Assembly (NCBI GenBank): GCA_947649215.1
Contig: CANSQW010000001.1
Location: 1 to 23,816, forward strand
DNA length: 23,816 nt
DNA from: an uncultured bacterium
GTDB taxonomy: Bacteria; Actinomycetota; Coriobacteriia; Coriobacteriales; Eggerthellaceae
Direction of reading: 5' to 3'
Numbering within the stretch: the first letter of the stretch is position 1; each line of letters starts with the position of its first letter. A model generated the notes under the pieces. That model was not told the DNA's origin. It ran no database searches and saw nothing but the letters and a program-made list of their open reading frames with translations. The position numbers were made by a program, and so were the translations under genes. This document shows, piece after piece, positions 21,126 to 23,816 of the stretch.

Positions 21126-22087
21126 TCCACGCGGACGCCCACGGGCGCGAGATAGGCTACCTGGAGTGGTGCGAGGGCGACTTCACCGTCGGGCGCCTCA
21201 ACACCTTCGAGCTGCGCGTGCCGCCCTCCGACGGGGTGCGGGCGGGCGACTACCTCATGGTGGAGGGCACCGAGTACGGCGGGGTCGTCGACGGCATGGA
21301 GGTGGACACCACCCGCGACTACGTGACCGCCTCGGGGCGCACCTGGCACGGGCTGCTGGCCACCACCGTGGTGGTGCCAGACCCCGGCAGCGAGCGGCTG
21401 GTGCTCACCGGCGAGATCAACGCCGTGCTGGGGCGGCTCATCGAGCGCCAGGGGCTCGGCCTGTGCATGGCGGCCTCGGGCGAGGACAGCGGGATGCGGC
21501 TCGACGGCTACGGGGTGTCCCGCGCCTCCAGCAGGATGGACGCCTACACGGTCGTGACCGACGCCCTGCGCTCGGTCGGCGCCAAGCTGCGCGTCCGCTA
21601 CGACGGGGGGCTCCGCCGCGCGGTGCTCTCCGCCGTCCCCCGCGCCGAGTACGTGAGCGACGGCCTGGACGGCAACCGCGGCGACTTCGTGGTGCGCACC
21701 ACCCGCCCCTACAACCACCTGCACTGCATGGGCCTCGGCGAGGGCACGGCCCGCGCCATCGTCGACGTGTACGCAGACGCCGACGGAAACGTCTCCACCA
21801 CACAGACGCTGTTCGGCTCCGACCACAAGGCCAAGGTCTATGAGAACACCAACCTCGAAGCCGACGAGCTGCTGGCCGAGGGCATGGACGAGCTGCGCGA
21901 CCTCCAGGAGGAGCTGCGCACCTGCTCGGTCGTATCGGACGGGTCGGAGCGTTACGACATCGGCGATATAGTCGGCGGCGTCAGCGTGGAGCACGGCGTC
22001 GACGTGACGACGGCCATAGCCTCCATCGTCGCGACCGTGGGCGCCGACGGCCTCACGCTGGAGACCAAGACGGAGACGGAGGTCTGA
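21113..22087 (+). CDS. Tail hub protein (Siphovirus ReqiPepy6 Gp37-like)
   Basis: A 324-aa protein. It resembles the ReqiPepy6 Gp37-like family found in the baseplate region of phages of high-GC Gram-positives: VIHADAHGREIGYLEWCEGDFTVGRLNTFELRVPPSDGVRAGDYL, then GGVVDGMEVDTTRDYVTASGRTWHGLLATTVV, a middle domain with DAYTVVTDALRSVGAKLRVRYDG and a C-terminal YDIGDIVGGVSVEHGVDVTTAIASIVATV segment with the usual 'yd.GD.V' pattern. It is likely the tail hub below Dit; no peptidase is fused. GTG 21113 overlaps Dit by 13 bases and follows GAGGAGAGGTGG. The TGATG junction links it to the next gene. Confidence 0.8.
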   Translation: MVSVIHADAHGREIGYLEWCEGDFTVGRLNTFELRVPPSDGVRAGDYLMVEGTEYGGVVDGMEVDTTRDYVTASGRTWHGLLATTVVVPDPGSERLVLTGEINAVLGRLIERQGLGLCMAASGEDSGMRLDGYGVSRASSRMDAYTVVTDALRSVGAKLRVRYDGGLRRAVLSAVPRAEYVSDGLDGNRGDFVVRTTRPYNHLHCMGLGEGTARAIVDVYADADGNVSTTQTLFGSDHKAKVYENTNLEADELLAEGMDELRDLQEELRTCSVVSDGSERYDIGDIVGGVSVEHGVDVTTAIASIVATVGADGLTLETKTETEV

Positions 22088-22986
22088 TGCCGCACCTAGT
22101 CACATCCCACCAGGGACAGCCGCACGTCCTCGCGATAAACGACGCGCGCCGCAACGCCGCGACCTACGGTGGGGGCAAGTACGTGCTGCCCCTGCGCGAT
22201 CAGTTCGCCGCGTCCGTGCCCAACTCCAACACGATCCGCATCCAGGGCGGCGACGCCATGGTCTGCGGGCGCCACTGGGCCATAGACGGCGCCTACGAGG
22301 ACTATACCCTCGACAACGGCACGCCCGGGTACAACCGCATCGACATCGTGGTCGCCCGCATCGAGACGGCCCCGGCCGAGAAGGTGGAGATCATCGTCCG
22401 AAAGGGCGAGGAGACCGCCGGCGAGCCCGTGGCGCCCTCCCACATCGACGGCGACCTGCTGGCGGGCGACTCCGCCGCCGAGCAGCCCCTCTACGAGGTG
22501 AGGATCGAGGGCCTGACGCCGCACGAGCCGGTGCCGCTGTTCGAGGTGGCGCCCGGCCCGTACGTGGGCCACGTCCACGACGCATCCGACATCGACGGGG
22601 GCGTCATTCCGGTCGGCCGGGGAGGTACTGGCGTCAAGTCCCTCACCGGCTCCACTGGGCTTATTCACTCCCTGTTCGACACATCGCTCCCCGACGCGGG
22701 CTATATCCCCGTTTTCACGGAGCAGTGGGGCGACGGGGGGTACATGAACAAGCAGACCCTTCGCAAGGCCCTGGGCCTCGGGGACACGCTCGGGGCGCTG
22801 CCCATTGCCAACGGCGGCACGGGCGTCACGTCAAACGCGGCCATCGCGCTCAAGTCCTACCCGGTCAACGCCGTCTACTTCTCGCGGGCGGCGGCCAACC
22901 CCGCCTCCCTCTTCGGCGGGACATGGGTGGAGATCACTGACACCAAGCTCTTCCTTGGCATCTACATGTATCGGAGGACGGCATGA
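22087..22986 (+). CDS. Tail fibre/receptor-binding protein
   Basis: A 299-aa protein. The N-terminus (LAINDARRNAATYGGGKYVLPLRDQFAASVPNSNTIRIQGGDAMVCGRHWAI...YNRIDIVVARIE) resembles the attachment part of small siphovirus baseplate fibres. Two GGTGV motifs (about residues 179 and 243), separated by a Ser/Thr/Leu-rich stretch, are typical of phage fibre shafts. The end (NPASLFGGTWVEITDTKLFLGIYMYRRTA) is a short form of the 'lfgGtWe.i' collar seen near the C-terminus of many fibres, and the stop follows soon after; the usual downstream tip domain is missing. It probably binds the host cell surface. ATG 22087 overlaps the hub stop, with GGAGG at 22078-22082. Confidence 0.76.
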   Translation: MPHLVTSHQGQPHVLAINDARRNAATYGGGKYVLPLRDQFAASVPNSNTIRIQGGDAMVCGRHWAIDGAYEDYTLDNGTPGYNRIDIVVARIETAPAEKVEIIVRKGEETAGEPVAPSHIDGDLLAGDSAAEQPLYEVRIEGLTPHEPVPLFEVAPGPYVGHVHDASDIDGGVIPVGRGGTGVKSLTGSTGLIHSLFDTSLPDAGYIPVFTEQWGDGGYMNKQTLRKALGLGDTLGALPIANGGTGVTSNAAIALKSYPVNAVYFSRAAANPASLFGGTWVEITDTKLFLGIYMYRRTA

Positions 22987-23510
22987 GAATCATCGACGAG
23001 CGCGGCCAGGAGCTGCGCGACCCCGACCTCGACCTCGGGCAGCTCGTCCCGGACACCATCGTCATCGCCCACCACCCCGGCACCCCGGAGGTGCCCGAGG
23101 TGCGCGAGGAGGTGCTGGCGTGGCCGGAGCCTGGTATGCCGGAGTACGACGAGCGGGACGAGGACGGCAACCTCCTCGCCGCCCTCTACCGCGAAATCAT
23201 CACCCAGGAGTGGCAGCCCGCCCAGGAGCCATGGGATGAGACGGAGGACGTGCTGGCGTACGTCCCCTACACCGAGGCTGAGCTTGAGGAGATCGAGGAG
23301 CGCAAGCGCGCCGAGGAGGAGGCCCGGAAGAAGGCCGAGGCCGAGGCGGCGCGACGCGCGGAGATCGAGGCGTGGCTCGACGACGCCCCCGCCCACGTCT
23401 CCGACCTAGACGAGGCCGTGGTCGAGCTCTATGAGGCCCAGGCCCAGGCGCAGCTCGACACCGACGAGGCCATAACGACCCTGTACGAGACGCTGATCGG
23501 AGGCAACTGA
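22983..23510 (+). CDS. Fibre-associated hypothetical tail protein
   Basis: A 175-aa protein starting MRIIDERGQELRDPDLDLGQLVPDTIVIAHHPGTPE; this opening (a short strand, 'G.e...pdldlG.l..dt..vaHh') is common in phage genes next to fibres, but its function is unknown. The middle is acidic; residues about 95-140 form a coiled coil (AELEEIEERKRAEEEARKKAEAEAARRAEIEAWL), and a helical C-terminus follows. It may be a baseplate or fibre chaperone. ATG 22983 overlaps the fibre stop by four bases (ATGA) and AGGACGG is a moderate ribosome site. Confidence 0.65.
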   Translation: MRIIDERGQELRDPDLDLGQLVPDTIVIAHHPGTPEVPEVREEVLAWPEPGMPEYDERDEDGNLLAALYREIITQEWQPAQEPWDETEDVLAYVPYTEAELEEIEERKRAEEEARKKAEAEAARRAEIEAWLDDAPAHVSDLDEAVVELYEAQAQAQLDTDEAITTLYETLIGGN

Positions 23511-23647
23511 TGGCAGTCCCCAACATTGCGATAGCCAAGAGCTACGCGCGCCTGGTGCGCGCCGGGCGCAAGACCCTCGACGAGGTGCCGGCGGAGATCA
23601 TACCGGCGCTGCGCGAGGTGGCCCCTGACCTGTTCGAGGAGGCCTGA
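23510..23647 (+). CDS. CD1375-like small phage protein (45 aa)
   Basis: ATG 23510 to TGA 23645-23647 encodes 45 residues. The sequence AKSYARLVRAGRKTLDEVPAEIIPALREV matches the CD1375 family, small proteins found between the tail fibre and holin regions (pattern 'yA.Li..G..TLedVP...r..V'). The function is unknown. GGAGGCAACTG precedes the ATG, and its start overlaps the previous stop (TGATG). The stop overlaps the next start in the same way. Identity is good for such a short protein. Confidence 0.7.
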   Translation: MAVPNIAIAKSYARLVRAGRKTLDEVPAEIIPALREVAPDLFEEA

Positions 23648-23816
23648 TGACGATTAACTACAAGAAGACCGCCTGGAACGACAACGCAAGCGGCTACACG
23701 CCCATCACGCCCACGCGGCTAAACAACATCGAGAACGCCCTCAAGTCGGTTTGCGACGGCTGGGATTCCGTATCCCAGCCAACCGCCTTCGCCTGCGCGA
23801 TGCATAACTGCACCAG
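23647..23816 (+). CDS. Tail protein, 5' partial copy (N-terminal 56 residues)
   Basis: ATG 23647 opens a frame that runs off the window after 56 codons. The start INYKKTAWNDNASGYTPITPTRLNNIENALKSV matches a common N-terminus of phage tail proteins ('...W.n...g.TPit...Ln.iE.gi'), which often continue into a fibre or carbohydrate-binding domain. GAGGAGG at 23636-23642 is a strong ribosome site. What lies beyond the window end is not known, so the full function cannot be stated. Confidence 0.72.
   Translation, partial: MTINYKKTAWNDNASGYTPITPTRLNNIENALKSVCDGWDSVSQPTAFACAMHNCT

Noticed and set aside
22920..22986. Fibre gene truncated by a frameshift
   Set aside because: The short end after the collar motif closes cleanly in RRTA, and the next gene starts in an ATGA overlap, so a natural short form is more likely.

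Overview
The window is part of a tailed-phage (siphovirus-type) genome, most likely a prophage or temperate phage of a high-GC Gram-positive gut bacterium. GC looks to be roughly two thirds, and nearly all genes carry GGAGG-type ribosome sites with ATGA, TGATG or GTGA overlaps. The protein set (DUF6291, CD1375-like and many zinc-ribbon proteins, TP901-type tape measure, ReqiPepy6 Gp37-like tail protein) fits phages of Coriobacteriia such as Eggerthella or Collinsella relatives. That host assignment is inference. All genes are on the + strand. No integrase, repressor or lysis gene is present, so both ends of the phage lie outside the window.

Layout: (1) 1-2461, recombination and replication: the tail of a DUF1351-like protein, a Bet/RecT annealase, a DUF6291 plus Phg_2220_C replication protein whose linker DNA looks like an origin, and a DnaC-like helicase loader. 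(2) 2454-6667, about a dozen small accessory genes, many with CxxC zinc ribbons, including HNH-like, DUF4406-like, Lar-like and MazG-like proteins, ending with a LexA-type winged helix that lacks a peptidase. Two stretches here (about 3766-4140 and 5600-6250) have visibly lower GC. (3) 6668-6862, a structured non-coding gap. (4) 6863-11863, packaging and portal: a 48-aa zinc-ribbon protein, a terminase whose N-terminus looks like a fused small subunit, a portal, and a minor capsid (MuF-type) protein with a C-terminal JAB/JAMM metalloprotease-like domain. (5) 11839-12440, two small genes ending in a strong intrinsic terminator and preceded by a perfect TATAAT inside the JAB coding sequence. (6) 12584-15547, scaffold, major capsid, a tiny Lys/Pro/Ala peptide gene and four connector or minor capsid genes. 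(7) 15560-23816, tail: tail tube with a BIG2-like Ig domain, an intrinsic terminator-like hairpin, two tail-assembly proteins, tape measure with nine 15-residue repeats, Dit, Gp37-like hub, fibre and small fibre-associated genes. The last gene is cut by the window end.

The genes work as one temporal programme: early recombination, replication and host takeover, then packaging, head and tail assembly. The most interesting points are the terminase fusion, the MuF-JAB fusion with its putative downstream immunity or moron cassette, the candidate origin inside the replication gene, and the 45-bp repeat array in the tape measure gene. Three coding genes shorter than 60 codons, two slightly longer ones and a 28-codon membrane peptide were found by reading the gaps and overlaps directly.
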